Source: Pochonia chlamydosporia 170
Taxonomy: Eukaryota > Ascomycota > Sordariomycetes > Hypocreales > Clavicipitaceae
Length of the DNA stretch: 64,000 nt
Direction of reading: 5' to 3'
NCBI RefSeq assembly: GCF_001653235.2
Contig: NC_035796.1
Coordinates: forward strand, 1,302,001-1,366,000
This document shows positions 34,361 through 44,994 of this stretch, piece after piece. The stretch's first letter is position 1. The number at the start of each line of letters is the position of its first letter. The position numbers and the translations under genes are program-made. Below the pieces are notes generated by a model, which saw only the letters and a program-made list of their open reading frames with translations, was not told the origin of the DNA and did no database searches.

Positions 34361-35573
34361 ATGCTACCTCTTCGGTTTGCACGGCCCAGCCGGTGTCTCG
34401 CACAGGGTACCGCAAGATCAGTCATTGCCATCACATCTAGCGCCATACACCATCCTCGCCCGTTCTCGCAATCACGACACCTACTCTCCCAGGACCCTTA
34501 CCAACAACTTCGCAATGCCCGCCCGCTCGTTCCCAATGTCATCGCCCGCAGAATCACCTCAGCCGGCCGGTCTCGCAATTCCCGAGCCGTAGTGGTGATA
34601 GCCGTCCTTGGCGCAATCGCATTCTACGTATACAATTCGCAAACGGTGCCTGTCACGGGCAGACGGCGGTTCAATTTCCTGTCAGATAAGCTAGTTGAGC
34701 AAGCTCACTCACGGGCTGCCGATGCTATTATACAAGCAGTGGAACAGCAAGGGGGCCATTTCCTCTCTGACTGGGATCCTAGAACCATGTTGGTCAAGAG
34801 GGTTATGAAGAGGCTGATCCCCGTGAGCGGGTTGCCAGACTTGAATTGGGAGATTCGCGTCATTGCGGACAACAGTTTGTCACTCTCGGCCAAGAAACAC
34901 TCGAATGGTAGCTAATGTTGCGATTTACAGGAACCGCAAATGCCTTTGTCCTCCCCGGTGGCAAGGTCTTTGTCCACAGCGGCATCCTCAACGTCTGTCG
35001 AAACGAAGACGCCCTCGCCGCCGTCCTCGGCCACGAAATCGCACACAATACCGCATCGCATGTTGCGGAGCGGCTATCCGCCGCGTGGGTTGGCAATCTT
35101 ACAGCCGGGAGTTTGTTCTTCTTGGCTGGAGCAATTCCTGGTCTGGCATTGTTTGGCATATGGACATTGGCGGGTGGTTTCTTCTTACAAGATCTATTAT
35201 ACTACCTGCCGATGGGGCGGAAGCAGGAAAGCGAAGCAGACTATATTGGGCTGATGATGATGGCGGAAGCGTGTTATGATCCGCGGCAGGCTGTGGGATT
35301 CTGGCAGAGAATGGAGATGATCCAGAAGACGGGAGGACAGGAAATTCCCGAGATGCTGAGTACACATCCTTCGGTTAGTCTACCAATGGTGGCAAGTCGC
35401 CGTTGAAGCTATGCTAATGAGCCGTGTAGAATGAGCATCGGATTGCCAAGATCCACGAGTGGTTACCCATTGCGATGGAGAAGAGGCAGGAGAGCGACTG
35501 TAGTGGAACATCGGCGTTTGCGGATAGATTTAGGATTGCGTTGAGGAGAGGGATTCCGGTGCATGAAGTGTAG
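34361..35573 (+). CDS. OMA1: Mitochondrial inner-membrane metalloprotease OMA1
   Basis: M48 zinc peptidase of the mitochondrial inner membrane, active in protein quality control and stress signalling. Exons 34361-34874, 34931-35373 and 35430-35573 join in phase to 366 residues. The N-terminus (MLPLRFARPSRCLAQGTARS) is a typical presequence. A transmembrane segment follows (VVVIAVLGAIAFYVY, about 78-92). The catalytic HEIAH is at 206-210, after ANAFVLPGGKVFV, and the third ligand is in QESEADYIGL near 270. A second hydrophobic segment (LFFLAGAIPGLALFGIWTLA) separates them, as in known OMA1 proteins. The first ATG in frame is used; the frame extends one codon upstream only through GTG. Two introns use GTTTGT and GTTAGT donors. 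Confidence 0.93.
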
Positions 35574-36199
35574 AGTGGATGAGGGATAGAGGCGCATATT
35601 GGTTCTTATTCTGGCCAGGAATTGCAGGTTGGCGTTTGGACGGGGTTCACTTGGACGATGTACATTGGCAAACATCGCATATCACCATTCATAGATACAT
35701 TCTCATCAATTGACATAAGCACCAAAGGGAAATGATGAATAAACAGTAAAAGGCTCGGGCAGGTACTGTAATCAACAACCACCCCGCAAACATTTATTCA
35801 TTACCGATCCAAAAGACACAGCAAGGGTCTGCTCCTTCGCCTACCTCGGGGACTCTCACGTGTCGACTTGCCGCCAACTTTTGAACTGTCTTAGCAATTC
35901 AGCGCCCCTCATAGGCCCAATCTCCCTCCAATCCAGGCCCATGACGTCGGCCGGACCTGTTCGCCCGGCACCCCGGATTGGGGATGAGTGGGCGGACAGT
36001 CCCCAAAGCGGGCGCGTGGCCAACCCGAGCCGAGGTAAATGCTCACTTTGCTCACTCAACATGAAATCCCATCCTTGGCTTTAAACTGTCGCTCTCTCCT
36101 GTCCGATCTAACCTCGACCTCACAATCATACCTGACGCTCTCCTTGAATCCTGACGCAGAACGAAGCGACCATTTTACCACGCCCACCATCCATTCACC
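35574..36199. other. Intergenic, cytochrome b5 promoter
   Basis: This contains the OMA1 3' flank and the promoter and leader of the cytochrome b5 gene. A frame at 35860-36084 has no conserved motif. Nothing else is seen. Confidence 0.5.
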
Positions 36200-36627
36200 A
36201 TGTCCGAGACTTACACTATTGCCGATGTGCAGAAGCACAAGACCGAGGCCGATGGCATGTGGCTGATTGTCGAGAACAACGTCTACGACATTACCAGTAT
36301 GTAGTGACCTACCAATATGCTGAACTTCCATTTGCCGCGCCCTTCAGCAAGGCGATTGATCCTGTACGGCGCAAGCGCTCGCAGCATCGTCAGTCTTCAC
36401 GTGCGAGGCATTGATCGGCAATTGACTGCCCTGGAAACGCACCTTCAAGTCCCCAGCTAACCAGGTTAGAATTCCTGCCCGAACACCCCGGCGGCGACCG
36501 TATCCTCAAGCGATTCGCCGGAAAGAACGCAACCAAGGCTTTCTGGAAGTACCACTCCGAGAGCGTGCTCAAAAAGTACGGCGACAAGTACAAGATTGGC
36601 ACTGTTGCCGAGGCGCCGAAGCTGTAA
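36200..36627 (+). CDS. Short soluble-type cytochrome b5
   Basis: Haem-binding electron carrier of the cytochrome b5 family. Exons 36200-36296 and 36470-36627 join in phase (Lys codon split) to only 84 residues, which is just the haem domain. The two haem ligands are visible: His in LPEHPGGD (about residue 38) and His in FWKYHSE (about residue 62). Typical microsomal b5 proteins continue with a hydrophilic linker and a C-terminal membrane anchor; here the protein ends KIGTVAEAPKL and stops, so no anchor is encoded. It is probably cytosolic or a partner for a specific enzyme. The intron (173 nt) is longer than the neighbours'. A third exon encoding an anchor would need a donor before the TAA at 36625 and was not found. 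Confidence 0.9.
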
Positions 36628-37492
36628 ACGCGACTTACTCTTTATGATTTGGGAATCGAAACAAAAACGTCACAATGACAATGCTGTGGTGGATGAGTTG
36701 GTGAATTCGACAAACTCCCGCTGATATGGCGGTTGAGAAATTGGCAGAGCGAGGGCTGTACATTTTACTTTTGGTGGTGTAGATTTGGATACTAGACGGG
36801 GGAGGTGCTTTGAAATAGATGGCATGTCTGGGGGATGTGTACTGGCAATATATGCTATTGAGCGACTTTATTGATATTTATGTGGATTTGCTTTGCGTTC
36901 GAAACCGAGGCTTCTTGTGCTGTGACGAGTGGTTTCGTACGCTGTTTGTGAGAATACTTGGCTTTGTGAGTATGACGTGGATGTCTTGAGGGAATTCGAA
37001 CTTCGCTGTGACTTTACGCCTGGTCTTTTTTATACGCAGAGTTTCCATTCCAATATCCAGCCTCGGAGATGTGTTCTCGCAGCGTGTAATGATTGTTTAC
37101 GGAGATGGACAATGAATTGACTCGTCACCAACTAACTATGACTTGAAAAGCCACCATTTTATGTTTTCGAAGAACGAATTGCTCGTCACCCGTTGGCAAT
37201 ACACCATCAGAAGCCTCCTCTCCCAAACACCAACACACCTACACCTACGACGATCCCAAACTCGGTCAACCTCCAATCCTTGTAGTAATTTAACTCCCAT
37301 AACACCCTCGACTCATCTCACCAAAATCGCGACTCAATCTCGGAAACCGAGCCTCAAACACATTGTGGGCCGTCAGCAAAGGCGCAACATTCGACGCCCT
37401 CCCAACATACAACTTACATATCAAACCCAATTCACGACATCCCCAAACAACCCATCCCTCTACAACACCAATCCCCTATCCACCACCTCAAA
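36628..37492. other. Intergenic, no gene seen
   Basis: This is the cytochrome b5 3' flank (T-rich near 36840-36890) and a C/A-rich leader region at 37195-37490 before the decarboxylase ATG. Frames here lack domains. Confidence 0.5.
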
Positions 37493-39091
37493 ATGAGCGA
37501 CATTCTCAATCTTTCCACCCAAGAGTCCCGGCTCGCACAGCGGAAAGCCCCCTCCTCAACCGGGCCAACCCTCCCACCGCCAGAATCACTCCTCGCCGCC
37601 GAAGCATCGCTCCCAAACCCCCAATCCGCGACCTACCTCCAAGGACAGTCCTCCTCCTCCACAGCCGCCCACATCATCAGGGACATTGTGCCCGCGCTGA
37701 CCGGGCAAGCCCACTCCTCCCGATACTACGGCTTCGTCACGGGCGGGGTGCTCCCCATCGCAGAATGGGCAGACAATGTCGTTTCCCACACAGATCAAAA
37801 CGTGCAGGTTCACTTACCGGGGCAGACGGTCGCCACGGCCGTGGAAGACGCGGCGCTGGAGATGCTCGTGCGGTTGCTGAGGTTGGATATGGTGACGTGG
37901 GCGGGGCGGACGTTCACGACGGGTGCTACGGGGAGTAATATACTTGGATTGGCGTGCGGGCGAGAAGTCATTGTGAATAAGAGGCTTGATGGGGAGGGAG
38001 TCGGCGAGCTGGGGTTGCTGACGGCGTGTATGAGGGCTGGTGTGAAGGAGATTCAGGTGCTCACGAGTGCTGGGCATAGCTCGCTTTCTAAGGCGGCGAG
38101 TGTAGTTGGTCTGGGGAGACGAAGTGTGAAGGAGTTGGGGTTGAGTGAGGACCAGCCGTGGAGGTTGGATATTGATGCTGTGGAAGAAGCTTTGAAGAAG
38201 GATGGCACGGCGAGCATCATTGCCATTAGTGCGGGGGATGTGAATACCGGGGGGTATGCGTTGGAGGGCATTGAGGAGTGGAAGAGGGTAAGAGAACTGG
38301 CTGATAAGTATGGGGCGTGGATTCACGTCGACGGAGGTAAGATTCTTGGAACGATTTTGGAGAGCAAAACTAAACGTATCTAGCTATGGGCGTATTCGCG
38401 AGAGCTCTCGGCGATGAACCGCAGTATCAACTGCTCAAGCAACGAACAGAGGGCATACATCTAGCGGATAGTATTACTCTCGACGGCCACAAACTCCTCA
38501 ACGTGGTACGTTCCCTTCCAACAAGACTATTTACTGAAAAAAGCTAACAACCTTGAAAACCAGCCCTACGACTGTGGCATATTCTTCACCCGCGCCGCAT
38601 CAACCCTCTCCTCCGTCTTCGTGAACCCCAATGCCGCATACCTTGCCTCTTCATCAGCGGCAACCATCCCCTCCCCTTTGAACATTGGCCTCGAAAATTC
38701 CCGCCGTTTTCGCGCGTTGCCCGCATATGCTGTCCTCCTCAGCGAGGGTCGTCCCGGTATTGCTACGCTGTTGTCCAATATGATAGAGTTGTGTCGCAAA
38801 CTGGCCGTGTATCTGCGCGACTCGCCACACTATGAACTCCTTCCTGATGGGGGTGCGCCGTTGGAAGGCATCTTTATGATTTTGCTCTTCAGAGCAAAGA
38901 AGCAGGCCGTGAATGAGACTTTGGTCGAGAGGATTAACCAAACGAGAGACATGTACGTCTCTGGGACAAAGTGGAAGGGCGAAAAGGCCGTTCGGATAGC
39001 CGTTTCGAATTGGAAAGTCGATATCGAGAGGGACTTTGGAGTTGTGACACGGATATTGGATGCCGTGGCTGACGGCACTGCGGACTGCTAA
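37493..39091 (+). CDS. PLP-dependent group II amino acid decarboxylase family
   Basis: Pyridoxal-phosphate enzyme of the group II decarboxylase family (aromatic amino acid, tyrosine and diaminobutyrate decarboxylase relatives). Exons 37493-38336, 38384-38505 and 38564-39091 join in phase to 497 residues. The cofactor pocket is visible: FTTGATGSNILGLACGRE (phosphate and ring contacts), AGHSSLSKAA, AWIHVDGGAMG around residues 276-284 and the Schiff-base lysine Lys318 in TLDGHKLLNVPYDCGIF. Most members have HVDAA where this has HVDGG; the Asp that binds the pyridine nitrogen is kept. Lack of the C-terminal calmodulin tail argues against glutamate decarboxylase. The substrate cannot be fixed. It is convergent with the UPF0390 gene. 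Confidence 0.9.
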
Positions 39092-39222
39092 TTCCCCAAT
39101 CTTTCCCTCCCGTCGCAATATAGAATCAAGGTAGCATAAAACCAATGATAAACACCCCCTAACGCCACGCTCAAGCCGCGCAATAAACAACCCGTACTGC
39201 AAAAAACTCGCAAATATCGCCC

Positions 39223-39486
39223 TCAGCCAAACTTCTTCGATCCACCCTTGATAGTAACCTTCTTATCCTTCCCCTTCTTCCCCTTGCCAATCAACTCCAA
39301 GTGGCCCGCCCTCTCGCCCAGCAGCGCCTCCGTCTTGGCCGTCAGCCCAGCGCTGAACTTCTTGTGCATCTTCTCGAGGCTCGTCTTTGTGTGCTTCGGC
39401 TTGTTCACTTTGGATGCTTGCTTTTTGGAGTGCGTTGCCTTGGGGGCTTTGGCTTTGGTGGACTGCTTGATCGTGCCTTGGGCCAT
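39223..39486 (-). CDS. UPF0390 (DUF2462) small basic protein
   Basis: Small, very basic protein of 87 residues from a conserved eukaryotic family (UPF0390, related to the human Leydig cell tumor 10 kDa protein homologue), probably nucleolar or ribosome-linked but unproven. It starts at 39486 with MAQGTIKQSTKAKAPKATHS, is Lys-rich throughout and ends KVTIKGGSKKFG. The conserved core SLEKMHKKFSAGLTAKTE is present. There is no intron. It lies tail-to-tail with the decarboxylase (131 bp between stops) and in tandem with the pseudokinase gene upstream. Frames upstream of the ATG are not part of the family and are not included. Confidence 0.9.
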   Translation of the reverse strand: MAQGTIKQSTKAKAPKATHSKKQASKVNKPKHTKTSLEKMHKKFSAGLTAKTEALLGERAGHLELIGKGKKGKDKKVTIKGGSKKFG

Positions 39487-40044
39487 GGTTGTGGTTTTAT
39501 GGTCGTCTGTGTCGTTGGATGGGAAATTTTTGTTTCGAGGCTTTTGAGGGTGCGAGAATTGGTGGTTTTTGCGTTGGGTGCGTGGGAGGTTGGAAATTGT
39601 GGCGACCGCCTTTGGAGACAATTTTCTGCCGGGATTGAGTGCTTGGTTGACCGCTTGGTGGGCTCCACTTTCTGGCGATAGTGGCAGCACGACAGCATCA
39701 GTCATGGCCTGGTTACAAGCATGTACTGAGAAGTCGCTGCATTTGCGTTTTCCTTTGGTATTTTCCTCAGTGTGGTGCCTATTATTCCTGCCCATGACCA
39801 CCAGACTTTATATGATATGCAGTCCCGCTGCACGAACCACGCAAAAGCTAGCAGAGCTTGAATATGAATTCAGTCTATTGAGTATCGACATTTGAGTCTA
39901 TCCATGATGTATCGCTAAAATCACATTATATCGTATCCTAAGGTCCACGTAAAGCGCCTCTGCCTGTATGTTTTCCCAACGACCCCCCTTTTCTCTCAGC
40001 ATCCCTGGCAATGCTGTTGCTGGAGCCGCAAAAGTAAAGTGCAT
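39487..40044. other. Intergenic, UPF0390 promoter and pseudokinase tail
   Basis: This holds the UPF0390 promoter and the 3' flank of the pseudokinase gene. No gene is seen. Confidence 0.5.
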
Positions 40045-42678
40045 CTACCACCCATCCCCCCATCCATCATCGTCCCCCGATTCTTTCGGTTTCATGTCAA
40101 TCTTCTTGGCAGAAACAGGTTTGGCAGCAGGTTTCGCAGTCGCTTTAGGTACAGGCTTCTTCGCTGTCGTTGGCTTTGACAATCCTTTTGGTAGGGGTTT
40201 GGCTGACCCCGGTTTCTTCTTCTGCGCCTGTGCCGCTAACCAACCAGCGAAATCTGGTTCATCGCCATCATCAAATGGAGTCGCCTTTTCGGGGGCCTTT
40301 TTATTAGTAGTAGACGACGGTATGATTTCATCATCGTCTCCCATTTCTCCCCACGCATCACCCGCATCCTCAAATCCGTCATCTTGCCAGAACGCATCGG
40401 CCACAGCACCCGGTGACGACGTTCCTGACGCTTGGGGAGGCGGAGAGCTAACAGCTTGTCTATGAAGGGAAGATGCCGATGCACTTGGCTGTCGCTTGGC
40501 CTCGGGGCCAGGTGATGGGATCGGTTTCGGTGTGTTGACTCCAGATCCGCCATTCGCTGTCTGCATGTCACCCGCGGCAGTTGACAGCTTGTTCGTGAAG
40601 GATGATATGGCCCAGCCCGTCCAACCCGCAGAACCAGTTTGCTGTGGCGTGCCCATTCTCGCAGGTTGGCTTTCTCCCGTCTGCGGTGGGGGAAGAACTG
40701 TGTCCGGCATGGCTGATGCCGCCTTGCGAACTTTCTGCATGTATGCGTCAATGGTACGGTTTGCTTGGTCTCGGATCATCTTCTCCTTGTCAATCATGAG
40801 AGGGCAGATCAAAGGAAGAATGCGGGCGGCGCAGTCTTCTTCGGTAAAGTACTCCGCGGTGGCAGCAAGTGACATGAGTGCTGCATTTCGAGCATGAACG
40901 AATGGATCCCTGAGCGATCGTGTGAAGGCGGCAATAAGAACTTTTGAGCGTGAAGATGTCCCAAGATGCTTAGCAATCTTGCCAAGGCAAATTGTCGTAT
41001 TGGTCCGGATGCCAGGCTGCTCGTCGTTTGCGGTCTTTGCCAAGTGCTTGAGCAGTTCACCGTTAATGGTTCTGTCGGACAATTTGCTGACGAGAAGGAG
41101 CACGGATTTCAGCGTCTGTTCCCTGACAACTGGTTGAATATCTGTAAATCCGGTGACCTAGGAGAACGTGTCAGCTTTCGCCAGAAGTGAGAACCGGACA
41201 GGGTTCACCAACAATATTAGGAAACAACTTGTCGTTGACAATCTTCTGTGGGAGTCGCTCGATGATCAGCGGTAAATTATCCAGCAAGTATACTCGGATA
41301 GCTCGGTCTGGATTCGCAAACATCTTGATAATAAATGGCGTTATCCTTGTCTCGAAATCGTCATTGGACATGTTGGCGGCGATTTTCAAAACCACACCAA
41401 GAGCCTTGGGGCCGCCGCCACCGAATTCTACCGATTTAATCAACTCTGGGAGAACTTTCATTTTGAAAAACTCTTCGGGGAAGTCGTCAGTTAATTGATC
41501 TAGGTCACTGCCATATTGTCAGTCCGGAGCCATAAAAGAGTATCTCCTAATGGTTAGTTACCTCAGAAATTCCTCTCTTTCGCTAGGAGATTTCACCCCC
41601 AGGTTATCGATTCCGTCAGTCAGTTTGATCAACGGACTGTCGAAGAACGAGCCAGTTCTGTTGCCTTGATCAAGGAAAGCAGACACTGCGATACGAGCCT
41701 TCGGGTTGGCATTGCAGAGTCTCTTGTAGCTAGACTGCATTGTTGGAGGGACGTTCTTGGTTTGGCCGGCTTGATCGCTTCCGTTATAGTCGCCATTGAA
41801 AGTCTCGAATATTAATACTCCAAAGTTAAAGGAGTCCACAGCTGAATGCGGGTTCTTCTTGATAACTTCCCATCCACCCTGAGCCAGCTCAGGTGGCGCA
41901 TACCGCGCCGAGTCTGGTACTAAGCTTCCATATGTCTACGAGAGATATCAGCGGACCAAGGTCGCCTGTTGAAGATTTGGTTGAACTTACGTAGATGGCA
42001 GATTCGTCGTCTTTGATGCTACTTAGAACTTCAAACCCGCCAAGTTTCCACTCTCCGCTTTCTGACGTGTATACTGAGCCCACTTTCAGGTTTCCATGAA
42101 TTGAGGATGCATCTGTGTTGATGAATTTGACGGTCCTCTGCGCAAGCATTAATGCCCGAAGTTGCATTTCGTTTCGGGGGGATGATTTCGTACCGCGATA
42201 CTATGCAGACCCCATTTAATCGTCTCGGGAGCAAGACTCTTTCGCCGCACATGCCACCTTAACGGTACCACCCGCTCTGTGGCTATGTAAATATACGTTT
42301 CGGTCTAGTCTGGGTTCAGCCGAATGGTCTGGTTTATCTGAAGCGTCGGCACTATATACCTCGACTGTATCCAACACTTTGATAACTCCGGGGTGCCGCA
42401 TCGTTCGCAGTTTCCTCAACGCATTCCTAGCTAGGGGGAGTCGGCCTCGATTGGCTGTGATATCGAATGAGAAGATGCTGCAGTTTGATCCGTCCTCCTA
42501 CATCAAGAGTTAGTCTTTGGCGTCAGTAATTACAGGGTTGTCAGCAAATTCGAACCCTCTTTGTTCCGTTATACAAAGTAAAAACGGACTCGTCAATGTC
42601 GACCTTGTCGCCAAAGTTATATGGAAAAGGAGGTCCCGTGGCAATGGCAGATGCCACTGCATTCTTTAGAAAGTCCAT
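40045..42678 (-). CDS. CEX1: SCY1-like pseudokinase (Cex1/SCYL1 type)
   Basis: Cytosolic SCY1-like protein, related to yeast Cex1 (tRNA export) and SCYL1 (Golgi trafficking). Seven exons (42678-42556, 42497-42360, 42304-42194, 42137-41991, 41935-41562, 41507-41213, 41157-40045) join in phase to 766 residues. The N-terminal ~300 residues are a kinase fold that opens MDFLKNAVASAIATGPPFPY. The catalytic loop is SSIHGNL instead of HRD and the metal-binding site is LGGFE instead of DFG, so it should not phosphorylate. HEAT repeats follow to about residue 600 (GVVLKIAANMSNDDFETRI, LFPNIVTGFTDIQPVVREQ). A Pro/Ser-rich tail with an acidic Trp patch (DDGFEDAGDAWGEMGDDDE) ends in DDDGWGDGW, a typical adaptor or coat-binding ending. 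Some donors are unusual (GTTCGA, GTTGGT). Confidence 0.94.
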
Positions 42679-43213
42679 GATCAACGAATCGATGCGTCAG
42701 TCGAGTCGGTATTGAAACAGGCGAAGCGGTTATGTATCGTCCGGCGTAATGGTCTACGCAGATTAGTCGGCTCGCAAAACCAGCAAGCAGACGAACGCGA
42801 GCGCAAAGTAGCCACGAAGCTTTTCAAGGTTGCGCCATGGATGGATGAAGTCAAGTCTGGCCAGCTTTCGCGTAGCCCCTCCTTGATTGATGCGCCTGGT
42901 CTGGTTGGAGTGATGTGCGGTGCTCCATGTCAATGCTTGGTGCCTTGGTGCATCCCTGCAATGTCCCTTTTTTGCCCCGCCCAACTTTGAAAGCTGGTCT
43001 GTCTGCCCTTTTTTAAGACCCGACGCAGGCTTCAATCATATTGCTTGATCAAATGCGACAATGAGATGAGGTGGACCGCGGGATGGAACATCCGCGGATC
43101 TCTTCAGATCTTCAGCATTTGTTGGCACAACGATTCTTATAGCTGTGTCTAAACCTATTAGACTGGGCCTGGCAACAGACTAGTCACTTGGGCATACAAC
43201 ACAAATATCGAGC

Positions 43214-43231
43214 TACCTACCTAGGTAGGTA
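43214..43231. repeat. 18-bp perfect palindrome of the ACCTAGGT family
   Basis: TACCTACCTAGGTAGGTA is a perfect palindrome built from a 4-bp unit. Shorter relatives lie at 43337-43346 (TACCTAGGTA) and 44113-44120 (ACCTAGGT), and a 24-bp relative lies at 58066-58089. Confidence 0.7.
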
Positions 43232-44468
43232 CCTAACCTATGATGTTGGTGATGGGTCGATGTCCCCTGGTACCATCAGTGCAGCTCATGGCCTGTCTGA
43301 ATCTGGGATTGACCGATTTAACCAGCAAACCATACTTACCTAGGTACTTAAATCCATGCCCACCTTCACATCAGCTACGTCAAACACAGGTTTACAGTCT
43401 ATGGTCAAAGGTATTTAAAAAATAATCAAGTATACACTCACGCAGCTCAATATGCCTCAGCACACAACGCGATATGCGATATCTTTCCCTGTTCAAATAC
43501 TTCTGACCCCCCACTGTCTATCACTGGGACCTTCGTAGTCGACACCAGATGGCCATGGTGATCTACCGTCCCCCCTCAAGCCAGAGCCAAGTCCATACCC
43601 AACAAAGGCTGCATGCCCATATTTGCCGTGTGTCGCCACGAGGCTGAAATCGACCCTGGTTTGACGTGGCCAAGCAGAACATCCAAACATGACGCTGGGA
43701 TCCTGGCCCAGGCAATGCAGTCGACAATGGAGTGTACAGAGAACATGAATCTTGACTTTGTCAGCCAGTAGACTTGCGACTTGAAGCGGGAAGGAGCAGC
43801 CGGCCGAGAAAAGTCATTGTACAACCTACAAAGGCTCCTATGTCGACCCACTCCACTCACCGGGTATGCATCCGCCCCGCTAAGCGCCCGCCAACGAACC
43901 AGACCTGCACCAAACTTTCACAAACACGGCAGGCGCCAGCCTGTCTGACTTACCCTCTCTTTATTCGAACTATTTCGCCAAACTCCAACCCGTCAGGTCG
44001 CCAGGTCAGGACTCAGGATTCACAACCTTCAACAACATACGTCCCAGTCTTTCGGGTTACGCTGTGGTCTCGGCTCTACATACCCTAGATACGGCGCTTT
44101 GTTTATTTGCCTACCTAGGTGTTGTTTTGGCTGTTGATCAAAGACTTCCACTTTGCGCACTGCCAGTTCGACACCCAGCTCCACAACTTGCGTGTCTCAT
44201 GGTTTGCCTCACTTCTCTGGCGACGACAAATTCGCTTCACCGGACCACGCCGTTCAAGCACAAGGAACACCCAGCAATTTTTACAGTCTCGAGCGACTAT
44301 TATCTCTCTATTCTCTTTGGTGAGCCCAACGGTACATATTTCTCTTGTCCTTATTTCGTTTTCTTTCCTTGCAGCGAGTGATGCCACATGGTAAAAGGTC
44401 TGACCGAACGGAACCTTCTGAGTTTTGAGTCTCTGTGCTCGTGACAGCAGACCAACTCACACGACATA

Positions 44469-44594
44469 ATGTCAGTTGAGAGTTGGATTCTTCTGGCGCC
44501 AGGTTTTGTTCGCGATAGCTTCGCAAAGGCATTTGCCCTTGAGGTGTCGCGGCAGCACACCGGCGTACATTTCGCGTCGACAATGGAGTTTTGA
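44469..44594 (+). other. Candidate upstream ORF, 41 codons
   Basis: This is an ATG-to-TGA frame (MSVESWILLAPGFVRDSF at the start) lying 401 bp before the ATG of the disordered nuclear protein gene. If the long region upstream is transcribed as leader, this would be an upstream ORF lowering translation of the main frame. It could equally be chance or intronic. Confidence 0.25.
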
Positions 44595-44994
44595 TTCTCG
44601 TCTCTCACGAACCAAAGACCAAAGGCCGCGACCAACAACAACTACGAAGACTTTCTTTTTTCTAGTTTCAAAAGAAGGGACTCATAACCGCTGCTGTTCC
44701 ATGGCTGAAGTCCAAATGAATAACTGAAAAGATCTGACGCTGTTCTCTTTTTTTCCCCTCCTTGCGTTGACTCGCCACGTTACCATCATAACTAACACGC
44801 CTACGTGTAGGACTATTTAGAAACAAGCTCATCGCCGCGGTATTCAACGGGCTTTCGCCACAAATGATTTGGCGTTACTAAGCTTGCTCCGGCACCAGGG
44901 GGACCCGTGTCAACTTCGCCTGCACGGATGCGTGGAAAATCAGTTTCTCCCACAGTGAGCCTCGCGGATGAAAGGCTGGACATGAGCGATCAAT

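Larger units (their letters stand above)
42679..44994. other. Long divergent intergenic region with palindromes
   Basis: This 2.3-kb interval lies between the divergent pseudokinase and nuclear-protein genes. It holds three copies of a palindromic ACCTAGGT-type element (43214-43231, 43337-43346, 44113-44120), a 41-codon ATG frame at 44469-44594 and a T/C-rich tract near 44740-44765. No larger gene is supported. Confidence 0.5.

Noticed and set aside
32040..39091. A secondary-metabolite cluster around the methyltransferase, cytochrome b5 and decarboxylase
   Set aside because: No synthase, P450 or transporter is interspersed, and OMA1 and other housekeeping genes lie between them.
39248..39681. 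Plus-strand frames of 99-126 codons over the UPF0390 gene
   Set aside because: They are antisense to a conserved Lys-rich protein and carry no motif.
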